64,000 bases of DNA. Source: a virus. The notes under the pieces were generated by a model, which was not told the origin of the DNA, did not search any database, and saw only the letters and a list, made by a program, of their open reading frames with translations. Numbering within the stretch: position 1 is the first letter of the stretch; each line of letters starts with the position of its first letter. A program made the translations under genes and the position numbers. Shown in pieces: positions 24,179-32,527 of the stretch. The stretch lies in IMG/VR virus record IMGVR_UViG_3300023179_009086, positions 1 through 64,000 of that record; one strand, 5' to 3'.

Positions 24179-24970
24179 TTAATCTTTCCTCATTTTATTT
24201 CTTTCTGATACACACCCAGATAAAACTTCACATGGAATATTTAAATTTTTCATTTGTTCCAATAAAGCACTAGTATCTTTGGGAAAGCAATGACCCCCAT
24301 AACTAAGACTTTTATCTGGACCTGGAACAGTTGTATGCATTGGATTTATCCATCCATTTTTTAACATAAGATTTTTTGTTTTGTTAAAATTAATATTTAG
24401 CTCATTACATAATAAATAAAATTCATTAAATATTTGTACTTTTATTGCATAAAAAGTATTACAAAAAATCTTCATTGATTCAGATTCATGTGATGTACAT
24501 ATAGATATTTCTGCATTAGGATAATATTTTTGATAAAGAGAAATAATATTTTGATGTTTAATATTATTAAAACCAATAACTATATGTTTTTGATTATGAA
24601 AATCATCAAATGCTGTTCTTTCTGTTAAAAATTCTGGATTATGAACAATTTTAATATTGTATTTTTTTTCTAAAATATGACATGTTCCTGGCAAAACTGT
24701 TGATTTAATTACAACTAAACCAGAAAAATTATTTTCTTTAAGTAAATTTAAATTTTCTTCTATAGCAGAAAGATCATATCCATGTCCATTTTTATATGGA
24801 GTGGGAAGGCAAAAAAATATAATATTAGAATTTATTATAGAATTAATCGATCCAATATTTTGATATTTATCATAAATATTTATTTTTAAACCATTATTAT
24901 AAAATGATTTATTTAAAGCAGATCCGACAAATCCATTACCTATCTGTGATATTATCATTTTAAAATTCAC
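24179..24970 (-). CDS. Short UDP-glucose/GDP-mannose dehydrogenase-like protein
   Basis: NAD-dependent nucleotide-sugar dehydrogenases oxidise UDP-glucose or similar sugars to uronic acids. It has the NAD site SQIGNGFVGSAL, LPTPYKNG, KSTVLPGT, HNPEFLTERTAFDDF, the core helix with ESMKIFCNTFYAIK, and the catalytic cysteine in GGHCFPKD. At about 263 residues it holds the NAD-binding and central domains but lacks the C-terminal nucleotide-sugar domain of the usual 390-450 residue enzymes. It is therefore a reduced or altered version. The frame begins with GTG at 24970, overlapping the methyltransferase stop (GTGA); an ATG at 24958 is the alternative start. Confidence 0.85.
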   Translation of the reverse strand: MNFKMIISQIGNGFVGSALNKSFYNNGLKINIYDKYQNIGSINSIINSNIIFFCLPTPYKNGHGYDLSAIEENLNLLKENNFSGLVVIKSTVLPGTCHILEKKYNIKIVHNPEFLTERTAFDDFHNQKHIVIGFNNIKHQNIISLYQKYYPNAEISICTSHESESMKIFCNTFYAIKVQIFNEFYLLCNELNINFNKTKNLMLKNGWINPMHTTVPGPDKSLSYGGHCFPKDTSALLEQMKNLNIPCEVLSGCVSERNKMRKD

Positions 24971-25611
24971 TTAACACAATAAATTACAAAAGAACCATTT
25001 TCAATAAATTCAGTATCAATTATTTTAAAATTTAAACTATTTAATATTTTTAAACAATTTTCATGAGATGGTCTATATCCCTCAAAACTTCCTGAATTTT
25101 TATTTGTTTCTGATATTTTTTTATTAAAATGTAATATAGATATTCCATTATCTTTTTGAATTCTATATATTTCAGATAAAGTTAAAGTTAAATATTCTAA
25201 AGTTGGAATATGTTGAAGAACATGAAAAGAGTAAATTATATCAAAAAAGTTATCTTTAAAATTTATTTTTTCAACTTCAGATAAATTTAAAAAAATATCC
25301 TCATTTAAACAGTGCTCTTTACAAAATTTTATCATATTTTCAGATATATCTGTACCATAAAATTTTGCTTCTTTTCTTTTTGAAAAAAACTTTAATATTC
25401 TTCCAACTCCACAGCCAAAATCTAATATTTTATAACCATTTATATTATTTGTATGTTTTAAAATTATATTATCTATAACACTAATAACAATAGTCTCGTC
25501 AAAAGAAGAAATTCCAGTATTTTTACTTTTTAAAGTAGAAACTCTTTCGTATTTTGCTTCGTCTATAGTATCTACATTCCAAAATTTTTTTATTTTTTCT
25601 GAATCATTCAT
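24967..25611 (-). CDS. SAM-dependent class I methyltransferase
   Basis: A 214-residue Rossmann methyltransferase with motif I KILDFGCGVGRILKFF, the acidic YGTDISENMI for SAM ribose contacts, and FDIIYSFHVLQHI, a motif typical of small-molecule and sugar methyltransferases. No DNA-methyltransferase DPPY/NPPY motif is present, so DNA modification is unlikely. Its place between a nucleotide-sugar dehydrogenase and a sulfotransferase-like gene suggests O-methylation of a glycan. Confidence 0.88.
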   Translation of the reverse strand: MNDSEKIKKFWNVDTIDEAKYERVSTLKSKNTGISSFDETIVISVIDNIILKHTNNINGYKILDFGCGVGRILKFFSKRKEAKFYGTDISENMIKFCKEHCLNEDIFLNLSEVEKINFKDNFFDIIYSFHVLQHIPTLEYLTLTLSEIYRIQKDNGISILHFNKKISETNKNSGSFEGYRPSHENCLKILNSLNFKIIDTEFIENGSFVIYCVK

Positions 25612-25617
25612 AACTAC

Positions 25618-26322
25618 CTACTTATTAACTTGCTTATCAATATAATTAATATTATACTTTATATTAATAAAATTAGAAATTTTATTTAATTCATTTTTGT
25701 TATTTATAAAATTTAAAAAATTTACTTCTAAATATTGATATTTATTCAAACTAAACCTATTTAAAGACCATTGATTTAATACTTCATTTGCATACCAATA
25801 AAATTTATTAAAATCTGATAAATTATTCCATTCTATTGTATTTTTGTTATTGATAAATTTATCATATGGCTCAAATAATGAATTTTTCCATAATTCATTA
25901 TAATATTTTTTATATTTTAAATCATTATATTCTAAAGATCTTTTTTGTAATCTTAAATTAAAAGATTTTGCAATATCAGTATTATTTCTATTTATTTTTA
26001 AAATTTTAAAATTATAATTAGAATTTATTAAAAAAGGTAAAAAATATCTGCCTAATTTATGATCTGTGATAAAAATATTTTCTTTATTAGAAAAATTTAT
26101 TAATTTATTTTTTAAATATTTATCACATAAATTATAATATTCTTTGTTATTTTTTTCTTGATTTTTTATCTCACTAACAGGAATATCCGACCATGGTTCA
26201 TGTGCTACGATATTGTTATCATTGATATGAATAAAATCTTTTGAATAATTAGATTCACCAAATATATATGATAAATATCCAGTTCCACATCTTCCAGATG
26301 AATATGTAAAAATTATATTCAT
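25618..26322 (-). CDS. Sulfotransferase-like P-loop protein
   Basis: Sulfotransferases move sulfate from PAPS to a hydroxyl, often on a carbohydrate. The N-terminus has a P-loop-like PAPS site FTYSSGRCGTGYLSYIFG. A basic strand-helix KILKINRNNTDIAKSFNLR follows, corresponding to the 3'-phosphate-binding region (R-x-x-x-D-x-x-x-S). The start at 26322 gives a 4-base ATGA overlap with the glycosyltransferase gene; the longer frame begins at TTG. The family match is by eye. A sulfotransferase fold is the best reading, and the substrate would be the locus glycan. Confidence 0.72.
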   Translation of the reverse strand: MNIIFTYSSGRCGTGYLSYIFGESNYSKDFIHINDNNIVAHEPWSDIPVSEIKNQEKNNKEYYNLCDKYLKNKLINFSNKENIFITDHKLGRYFLPFLINSNYNFKILKINRNNTDIAKSFNLRLQKRSLEYNDLKYKKYYNELWKNSLFEPYDKFINNKNTIEWNNLSDFNKFYWYANEVLNQWSLNRFSLNKYQYLEVNFLNFINNKNELNKISNFINIKYNINYIDKQVNK

Positions 26323-27233
26323 TTTCTTGACATCTTTAAACAATGTTCAAAAAATATTTCATAACTTAAAATTGTTTTATTCCATGAATATTCTTTTACA
26401 CTATTTATACAATTATTGGATAAATTTTCAAAATTTAATTTTTTTATAATATTAATTTTATTAATTAAATCTTCTATATTTCTTTCAAATAAAAAACCAT
26501 TATATCCGTCTTTTATTAAATATTTTGACCATCCAACTTTTGTGCTCAAAACTGGTATACCACACGCCAATGCTTCCAAAACTGGCATTGGACCACCCTC
26601 TGATTTTGAAGCACATATTAGAACAGATCCTTGATTATAAAAACTTGGCATTGCAGAGTTATCTATCTGCATATCTCTAGATTGAGTTAATAGTTTCAAA
26701 TCTTTTAATTTACTAAAAGTTGGAAATATAATATCACTATATCCTTTTATATCTCCATGATTGTTTTTGCTTGTATTTCCAGCCCATAAAAATATATTAT
26801 TAAAATTTAATTTTTTACTTTTAAAAAAAATATTTGGATCATATCCAGTTTGTGTCAAAAAAACTTTACTTGAATTTAGATCATTTTTTAAAGCAATTGA
26901 TGGAACACCAATGGCAATGTATTTATTACAAAAGTTTATAATATCTTTTTCAGACATACACCTCTTTTGCCAAGAGTTATAACTATGTATTCCTACACAT
27001 ATTTTGTTATTTGTAAAATTTCTAATATTATTTGGTCCAACTTTATGTATATTTCCCCAGTAAAACCAAAAAACTAAATCATAATTATTAAAATCTAATA
27101 TAATTTTTTTATTAAGAATATCTTCTTCATAAACTAACTCATAATTAAATTTTTTAGAAAATTTAATAATATTTTTAGCTATTATATCGTAAGCCCAGTC
27201 TTTAGTGTCTGCTACTATAAGTATTTTATTCAT
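26319..27233 (-). CDS. Glycosyltransferase, GT4-like
   Basis: A 304-residue GT-B protein starting MNKILIVADTKDWAYDIIAKNI. The donor domain has SEGGPMPVLEALACGIPVLSTKVGWSKYL, with the E-x7-E pair and the A-C-G-I-P-V strand, then a DGYNGFLFERNIEDL segment typical of the family. FWFYWGNIHKVG in the N-terminal half hints at a protein-specific acceptor site. It overlaps its neighbours on both sides by 4-8 bases. Specificity unknown. Confidence 0.9.
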   Translation of the reverse strand: MNKILIVADTKDWAYDIIAKNIIKFSKKFNYELVYEEDILNKKIILDFNNYDLVFWFYWGNIHKVGPNNIRNFTNNKICVGIHSYNSWQKRCMSEKDIINFCNKYIAIGVPSIALKNDLNSSKVFLTQTGYDPNIFFKSKKLNFNNIFLWAGNTSKNNHGDIKGYSDIIFPTFSKLKDLKLLTQSRDMQIDNSAMPSFYNQGSVLICASKSEGGPMPVLEALACGIPVLSTKVGWSKYLIKDGYNGFLFERNIEDLINKINIIKKLNFENLSNNCINSVKEYSWNKTILSYEIFFEHCLKMSRK

Positions 27234-28356
27234 ATTTTTTTATAAAATTATAATAATCTAAGTTTTTATTTTTTTCTAATAAATTAATATTTTCAAAAAA
27301 TATATTAGAATAGTTTTTTTTCAAAATACCATTTGTTCCTAATTTTATTAAATTATTTGTTGCTTCAAAATTATTAAGATATAAAAGTTTTTTTGTTTCT
27401 TGTGATGCAAAAAGATTTTTATTTCCAAAATTATTATAAGCAATTACTGGTTTTTTCAAAAACATTGATTCTCTGATAGACCTTGACAAAGACTCCATCT
27501 TACAGCAATGTAGTATGCAGTCCATAGATTTTATATAAAAATTTGCATCAGGAACTAATCCTGTAATATTTACATAGTTTTGAATATTTAAATTCAAACA
27601 ATTATTTTTAATAGTTTGAATATATTCTTTATCTCCATCTCCTATAAAATATAATTTTCTAGGAAAAACAATATAGTTGTGTTTTTTTTCAATAGATTTA
27701 AAAATGTCAATTGCATCAAAAGGATTTTTAGATGGTTGAATTCTCCCTATAACTCCTATAGAAAATTCACTATTTGGTATATTAAAATTTTTCTTTCTAA
27801 ATTCTTTATAATCAAAATTATTTAATTCTAAATAACGTTTTAAGTTTAATGGTGGATGCAAATAAATAAATTTATTTTTTATTTTTAAATCTATATCTTT
27901 GTTTTTATTATATGTTAATGATAAATGATGATTTAAAGTTTCTTTTGAATTAAAAATAAAAAAATCAACATTTAAATTATCATTTAATGGAGATAAAACA
28001 TGAATAGAATTTTTTCCTGGAACATAAATATTTATATTTTTTTTATTTTTTAGTTCTTGTTTTATTTCATCATTTAATATTCTATATTGTAATATAAAAA
28101 AAAGATCAGTATTTTTTATATTTTCTAATAAAATATTTTTTGAATAAAATTCTTCTGTAAAAACTTCATTTGTTAAAATATTAAATCTTTTTGAAAAAAT
28201 ATCAAAATTAATAAAATCTTTAAATATATTATTATTTTCTATATCAAAATTAATCCAAGTATTATAATTTTTATTTTTAAAATATAAATATAATTCTATC
28301 ATTGATGTTTCTGCGCCACCAATGCCAGCTGGTGGTCTTATAATTCCTATTTTCAT
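27226..28356 (-). CDS. Glycosyltransferase, GT4-like
   Basis: A 376-residue GT-B enzyme starting MKIGIIRPPAGIGGAETSMIELY, a usual GT4 N-terminal pattern with a glycine-rich acceptor loop. The donor domain begins GVIGRIQPSKNPFDAI. It continues with FIGDGDKEYI, VNITGLVPD and the acidic pair in MESLSRSIRESM. All landmarks of an active retaining enzyme are there. The DNA is among the most AT-rich of the window, with codons almost entirely ending in A or T. Confidence 0.92.
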   Translation of the reverse strand: MKIGIIRPPAGIGGAETSMIELYLYFKNKNYNTWINFDIENNNIFKDFINFDIFSKRFNILTNEVFTEEFYSKNILLENIKNTDLFFILQYRILNDEIKQELKNKKNINIYVPGKNSIHVLSPLNDNLNVDFFIFNSKETLNHHLSLTYNKNKDIDLKIKNKFIYLHPPLNLKRYLELNNFDYKEFRKKNFNIPNSEFSIGVIGRIQPSKNPFDAIDIFKSIEKKHNYIVFPRKLYFIGDGDKEYIQTIKNNCLNLNIQNYVNITGLVPDANFYIKSMDCILHCCKMESLSRSIRESMFLKKPVIAYNNFGNKNLFASQETKKLLYLNNFEATNNLIKLGTNGILKKNYSNIFFENINLLEKNKNLDYYNFIKKYE

Positions 28357-28370
28357 GTTTTTCTCTTATT

Positions 28371-29243
28371 TTATTTTTTTAAAAAATTTAAAAAATTTTT
28401 AGATTGCTTTTTCCATGTCCAATTTTTTACTATTTCATTTTGAAATAAAATTCCATTTAAATTTAAATCAATATTATTATTTATAATATTGTTAACTTTT
28501 AAATTAAAATCATTTTCTGATATAATAATATTATCTTTTAAATTTTTGTTTTTAAATAATTCAGAAACATTTCCAACATTTGTTGATATTACATTTCTTC
28601 CACAAGCTGATGCTTCTAGCACTGGATTTGGAGTTCCCTCTGATGAGCTATAGCATATTAAAGTTCCTATTTTATTGTAAAAATCTACCATTTGGTTTTC
28701 ATCAAACAAATCTTTATTTGTAGCTGTTATTAGTTTTGCATTTTTATTTTTTAAAATTATATTTTTAATAATTTCAAACCTTTTTTCTTTTCTATCAGAA
28801 TTACCTACAAATCCAAAAATATTTTTATATTCATTTGGATTTGTATATTTTTTATATATTTTTTCATCCACACCAAATGGTGTATAATAAAATGAATTAT
28901 AATATTTTTTATACTCTTCTAGTAAATGAATATTTGATACACTAAATTTTTTATGTTTTAATAAAATTTCTTTAATATTTATTGGTCTATTTTTTTCATG
29001 GCTACTTATTGTAGTTATTAAATTTAAATCTTTATTTATTAAATAAGGTTCAATAATTTTATAGATTGGCCAATTTAATAAATAAATTATATCAAAATTT
29101 TTTAAATTAAAATTTTTAACTTCATTAAAATGAATAATTTCTGCATTTAAATTTAAATGTTTTTTTAAATTCATAGCCCTTTTATATAAGGCCCATTTAT
29201 AACTATCTACTATAAATAAATATTTTAAATTATTTGTTTCCAT
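28371..29243 (-). CDS. Glycosyltransferase, GT4-like
   Basis: A 290-residue GT-B enzyme. The donor half has GFVGNSDRKEKRFEII, a VDFYNKIGTLICYSSSEGTPNPVLEASACGRNVIST stretch with E-x7-E, and a short C-terminal helix. The N-terminal acceptor half is short. It is separated from the preceding gene by 14 bp and overlaps the next upstream gene by 19 bp. Substrate unknown. It resembles the 26319-27233 protein in layout, which suggests duplication within the locus. Confidence 0.88.
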   Translation of the reverse strand: METNNLKYLFIVDSYKWALYKRAMNLKKHLNLNAEIIHFNEVKNFNLKNFDIIYLLNWPIYKIIEPYLINKDLNLITTISSHEKNRPINIKEILLKHKKFSVSNIHLLEEYKKYYNSFYYTPFGVDEKIYKKYTNPNEYKNIFGFVGNSDRKEKRFEIIKNIILKNKNAKLITATNKDLFDENQMVDFYNKIGTLICYSSSEGTPNPVLEASACGRNVISTNVGNVSELFKNKNLKDNIIISENDFNLKVNNIINNNIDLNLNGILFQNEIVKNWTWKKQSKNFLNFLKK

Positions 29244-30133
29244 TTTTCTATATATGTTTTAATATTAAAATATTTAATAGCTGTTTCTCTACCAGCATTT
29301 GAAATTTGATCATAAAGCGTTTTATTAGATAATAATAAATTAACTGCCTTTATCATACTATTTGGATCATTTGCAATTAAACTATTTACTTTATCTTTAA
29401 AATAAAATGGTGTATCATAATTTGAGGTTGTAATTATTGGCAAACCACACATCATGGCTTCGCCTCTAGATCTTGGAACTGCACTATGCAATGCTGTATT
29501 TAGATATCCAGAGTATGAATTATAAATATCAACTAATTTTGGATATGGAAATGTTCCAATATTAGATGGTATTCCTTCATTGCCATGACCAATTACGTCA
29601 CAAATTTTAGTCTGATCATTAACAAGTTTCCAATTAGAATATCCTAAAAATTCCCCTCTTTGTTTAAATAAACTATATGATGATAATATTCTTTTATTTT
29701 TAATTATATTTAATAGTTTAAATTCATTTGGATCAAAACCATGAACTATGTGATAGTGTTTTTTGGCTGGCATTTGTTTTTTAAATTTGTCCATAGATAC
29801 TTTTGAATTCCAGACAACAATTTTACACCAATCTGGAATTTTAAATGGAGTATGTGTTTGAACTACTGCTATTGGTTTTGCGCCATTTTTTACAAATGGA
29901 TAATAATCTTCATGTTTTATTCCAGATCTAATCATTATAACATCAGGAGATATATCTTTTAAATTATCTTTTGTTATAAAATTGACATTATCTTGTTTTG
30001 GCCTTCCCAATGATTCATGCGTATGCAATTCATTATTTACTCCCATACAATAAAATGTTGCATTATTTTTAAAAAATTCATATTGATGACCACCATGTAC
30101 TAGGAAGTCTAAAACTTTAGGATATGATTTCAT
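29225..30133 (-). CDS. Glycosyltransferase, GT-B fold
   Basis: A 302-residue protein; the ATG at 30133 is preferred over the TTG one codon earlier. It holds VVWNSKVSMDKFKKQMPAKKHYHIVHGFDP (acceptor-side) and a donor domain with VPRSRGEAMMCGLPIITTSNYDTPFYFKD. A single glutamate is clear at the position of the E-x7-E pair, so this is a more divergent member. It overlaps both neighbours by about 20 bases. Confidence 0.82.
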   Translation of the reverse strand: MKSYPKVLDFLVHGGHQYEFFKNNATFYCMGVNNELHTHESLGRPKQDNVNFITKDNLKDISPDVIMIRSGIKHEDYYPFVKNGAKPIAVVQTHTPFKIPDWCKIVVWNSKVSMDKFKKQMPAKKHYHIVHGFDPNEFKLLNIIKNKRILSSYSLFKQRGEFLGYSNWKLVNDQTKICDVIGHGNEGIPSNIGTFPYPKLVDIYNSYSGYLNTALHSAVPRSRGEAMMCGLPIITTSNYDTPFYFKDKVNSLIANDPNSMIKAVNLLLSNKTLYDQISNAGRETAIKYFNIKTYIEKWKQII

Positions 30134-31154
30134 CAATTGTTTTCTCTATAATATTTGAGACATTTTTTATTGAAAAATCATTAAATAAATTAGATTTTTT
30201 TATTTTATTATTAAATACAAATCTTAATCTTTCTTTTAAAGATTCAATATTTGGTTTTGCCCATTTTTGATCACTAGAGTATAGTTTATTCCATTCCATT
30301 CCAGTTACTGGAACAATTTTATGATTAATATAATAAATGTTTTCTTTTAAAAAATCAGTAATACCACCGTATTTTGTTGTAATAATTGGATTACCAAAAA
30401 ATGCTGCCTCATGAATGGGCATACCCCAGCCCTCTCCATAGTGTGGTAGAACAAAACAATCACTATAATTATGCAAAGAATAAATATTACTTTCAGATAA
30501 ATAATCTGATATTAAAAAAACTTTTGCTTTACTATTATAGTATTTTTTTATTTTTTGTATTTGCTCTATTATATCTGAAACTTTTAAATTAGAAATTAAA
30601 TTAATTTTTAAAATTAAAACAACTTCTTCTCCATATTTAAATTCATCAAAATAAGCATTTAATAATTCATTATAACCTTTTCTTGGTTGCCATTGAAAAA
30701 TAGAATAAAATTTATAATAATTTGGATTTAAAAAATATTTAGATAAAGTATTTTTTAATTTAATATTTTCCGTATTTAAATTAGCAAGAGATGGAGTTGG
30801 AATTATTTTAATGGGATTTTTGTACCCAGCCTTAAGACAAACCTCCTTTACCAATTCACATGGAGCCCAAATTTCGTCAGAATCAATAATACTTTTCGAC
30901 CATTTCTCTGGTAAAGAATCAGTTTCCCAATAAAAATAAATAATTCGATATTTTCCAGATCTATCAGCTGGATAGGGTGGATGATTTAAAAAGAATTCTA
31001 TATCATATTTTAAATTATGATCATATGAAATAATATCATGAATAATTTTATAATCAATTTTATGATTTAAAATTTCTTGAAATGATTTTTTAAAAGCCTC
31101 TGTAGCCATTCCATATCCAGAATTGCTTTTAACTCCATTAAAAATTATATTCAT
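30117..31154 (-). CDS. Glycosyltransferase, GT4-like
   Basis: A 345-residue GT-B enzyme. It starts IIFNGVKSNSGYGMATEAFKK, has a YFYWETDSLPEKW segment common in this type, and a donor domain reading FVLPHYGEGWGMPIHEAAFFGNPIITTKYGG with E-x7-E intact. FSIFQWQPRKGYNELLNAY marks the domain boundary. It resembles the 32524-33609 protein in the E-S/T-LP-x-x-W segment and may share ancestry with it. Confidence 0.9.
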   Translation of the reverse strand: MNIIFNGVKSNSGYGMATEAFKKSFQEILNHKIDYKIIHDIISYDHNLKYDIEFFLNHPPYPADRSGKYRIIYFYWETDSLPEKWSKSIIDSDEIWAPCELVKEVCLKAGYKNPIKIIPTPSLANLNTENIKLKNTLSKYFLNPNYYKFYSIFQWQPRKGYNELLNAYFDEFKYGEEVVLILKINLISNLKVSDIIEQIQKIKKYYNSKAKVFLISDYLSESNIYSLHNYSDCFVLPHYGEGWGMPIHEAAFFGNPIITTKYGGITDFLKENIYYINHKIVPVTGMEWNKLYSSDQKWAKPNIESLKERLRFVFNNKIKKSNLFNDFSIKNVSNIIEKTIDEIIS

Positions 31155-32527
31155 ATTATTATTCCATCAATAATTTTCATTTTATTATCAATATTAATTT
31201 CTATTGGTTTTTTAAAATCTTGAATAATTCTTTTAAAAAATATATTTGCAATATTTTCTGCATTATATTCTTTTGATTTTAAAACATTTTTATAATTATA
31301 GTTATAGTTATCATTAATAAATAATTTAATTTTATTAAAATCATAATTTATTTTATCAAATGTTAAAGAAATTGTATCTTTTAAAAGATCTGGTATTCCA
31401 CCAACTTCGGTACTTAAAATAGGCAGGCCTGATGCTAATGCTTCTAAGATAACATTTGGAACACCTTCCATTTCTGAGGTTAATAGTAAGCAATCAATTT
31501 TCTTATAAAAATCTAAAGCATTCTGCCATCCCAACATAGTAACATTTTTTCCTTTAGAATATGAAATTACTTCTAATTTTAATGGTCCATCACCAGCTAT
31601 ATATAAAGGTAAATTTAATTTTTCAGCTAGATCTATAGCTAATAATGGATTTTTTTCTTTAGAAAGTCTTCCTATAAAACCTAGATTTTTAATTTTAGTT
31701 GTTTTTCTGGAAAAATTAAATTTATTAAAATCTAATGGTGGAGGACAAATAATTTGTTCTTCAACATTAATATTTTTACCAACAAGAGTGGAGGTTTTAA
31801 AAACTACATCTATATTTTCTCTTTTTTCTATTAAAGACATAGCATCTGGCCATACAAAATCACTATGATAAATTTCATAAATTTTAATAGAAGGATTTAA
31901 TTTTTTATATGATAATAAATCATTATATAATTTTTTACTATTATAAAAAATTATTTGTTCATAACTATTTAAATTTAAAAATTGAAATAAATTATTTAAA
32001 TAATTTTTTATTTTAATATTTTTTGAAAATGTTGAATTTTTAATTTTATTATCAGAATTAATTAATAAATCAATAGGTAAATATGAAGGAACAAATTTTA
32101 ATAAATTTTCTAAATAAACTTCTGCGCCACCATATAATTGATATGGAATAATAAAACATATTTTAGCATATAAATCTATATATTCTTCTTTTTGTTTTGA
32201 AATAATTAATCTATTTATAATAATTTTTCCAATAGATCCTTTATTTTTTTCAATTAAAATTTCATCAGGCTCTTGGGGTAAAGAGCAATGTATTTTTTTT
32301 ACATTAAAAATATTAGAATCAATTATTTCTTTTATATTTTTTAATAAAATTTTATTTTTAAAAAATGAAATATTTAAAAAACTATCTCCAGATTGTTTTT
32401 TGCAAATTAATTCAATAATAAAATTATTACTTAAATTACTTACTGGAAGTTTAATTTTGTAATTAGAAAAAATTTCTATAGGAAAATTATATAAATTTTT
32501 ATTAAACTGTGAATCAAAAAGTTTCAT
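31151..32527 (-). CDS. Glycosyltransferase, GT4-like, with N-terminal extra domain
   Basis: At 458 residues this is the longest glycosyltransferase of the set. Residues of about 1-120 are a beta-rich extra domain without recognised motif, possibly carbohydrate-binding. The GT4 core starts at about 125 (CFIIPYQLYGGAEVYLENLL). Its donor domain has GFIGRLSKEKNPLLAIDLA, IAGDGPLKLEV, MLGWQNALDFY and SEMEGVPNVILEALASGLPILSTEVGG. It is a complete, probably active retaining transferase. It overlaps both neighbours by 4 bases. Confidence 0.92.
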   Translation of the reverse strand: MKLFDSQFNKNLYNFPIEIFSNYKIKLPVSNLSNNFIIELICKKQSGDSFLNISFFKNKILLKNIKEIIDSNIFNVKKIHCSLPQEPDEILIEKNKGSIGKIIINRLIISKQKEEYIDLYAKICFIIPYQLYGGAEVYLENLLKFVPSYLPIDLLINSDNKIKNSTFSKNIKIKNYLNNLFQFLNLNSYEQIIFYNSKKLYNDLLSYKKLNPSIKIYEIYHSDFVWPDAMSLIEKRENIDVVFKTSTLVGKNINVEEQIICPPPLDFNKFNFSRKTTKIKNLGFIGRLSKEKNPLLAIDLAEKLNLPLYIAGDGPLKLEVISYSKGKNVTMLGWQNALDFYKKIDCLLLTSEMEGVPNVILEALASGLPILSTEVGGIPDLLKDTISLTFDKINYDFNKIKLFINDNYNYNYKNVLKSKEYNAENIANIFFKRIIQDFKKPIEINIDNKMKIIDGIII

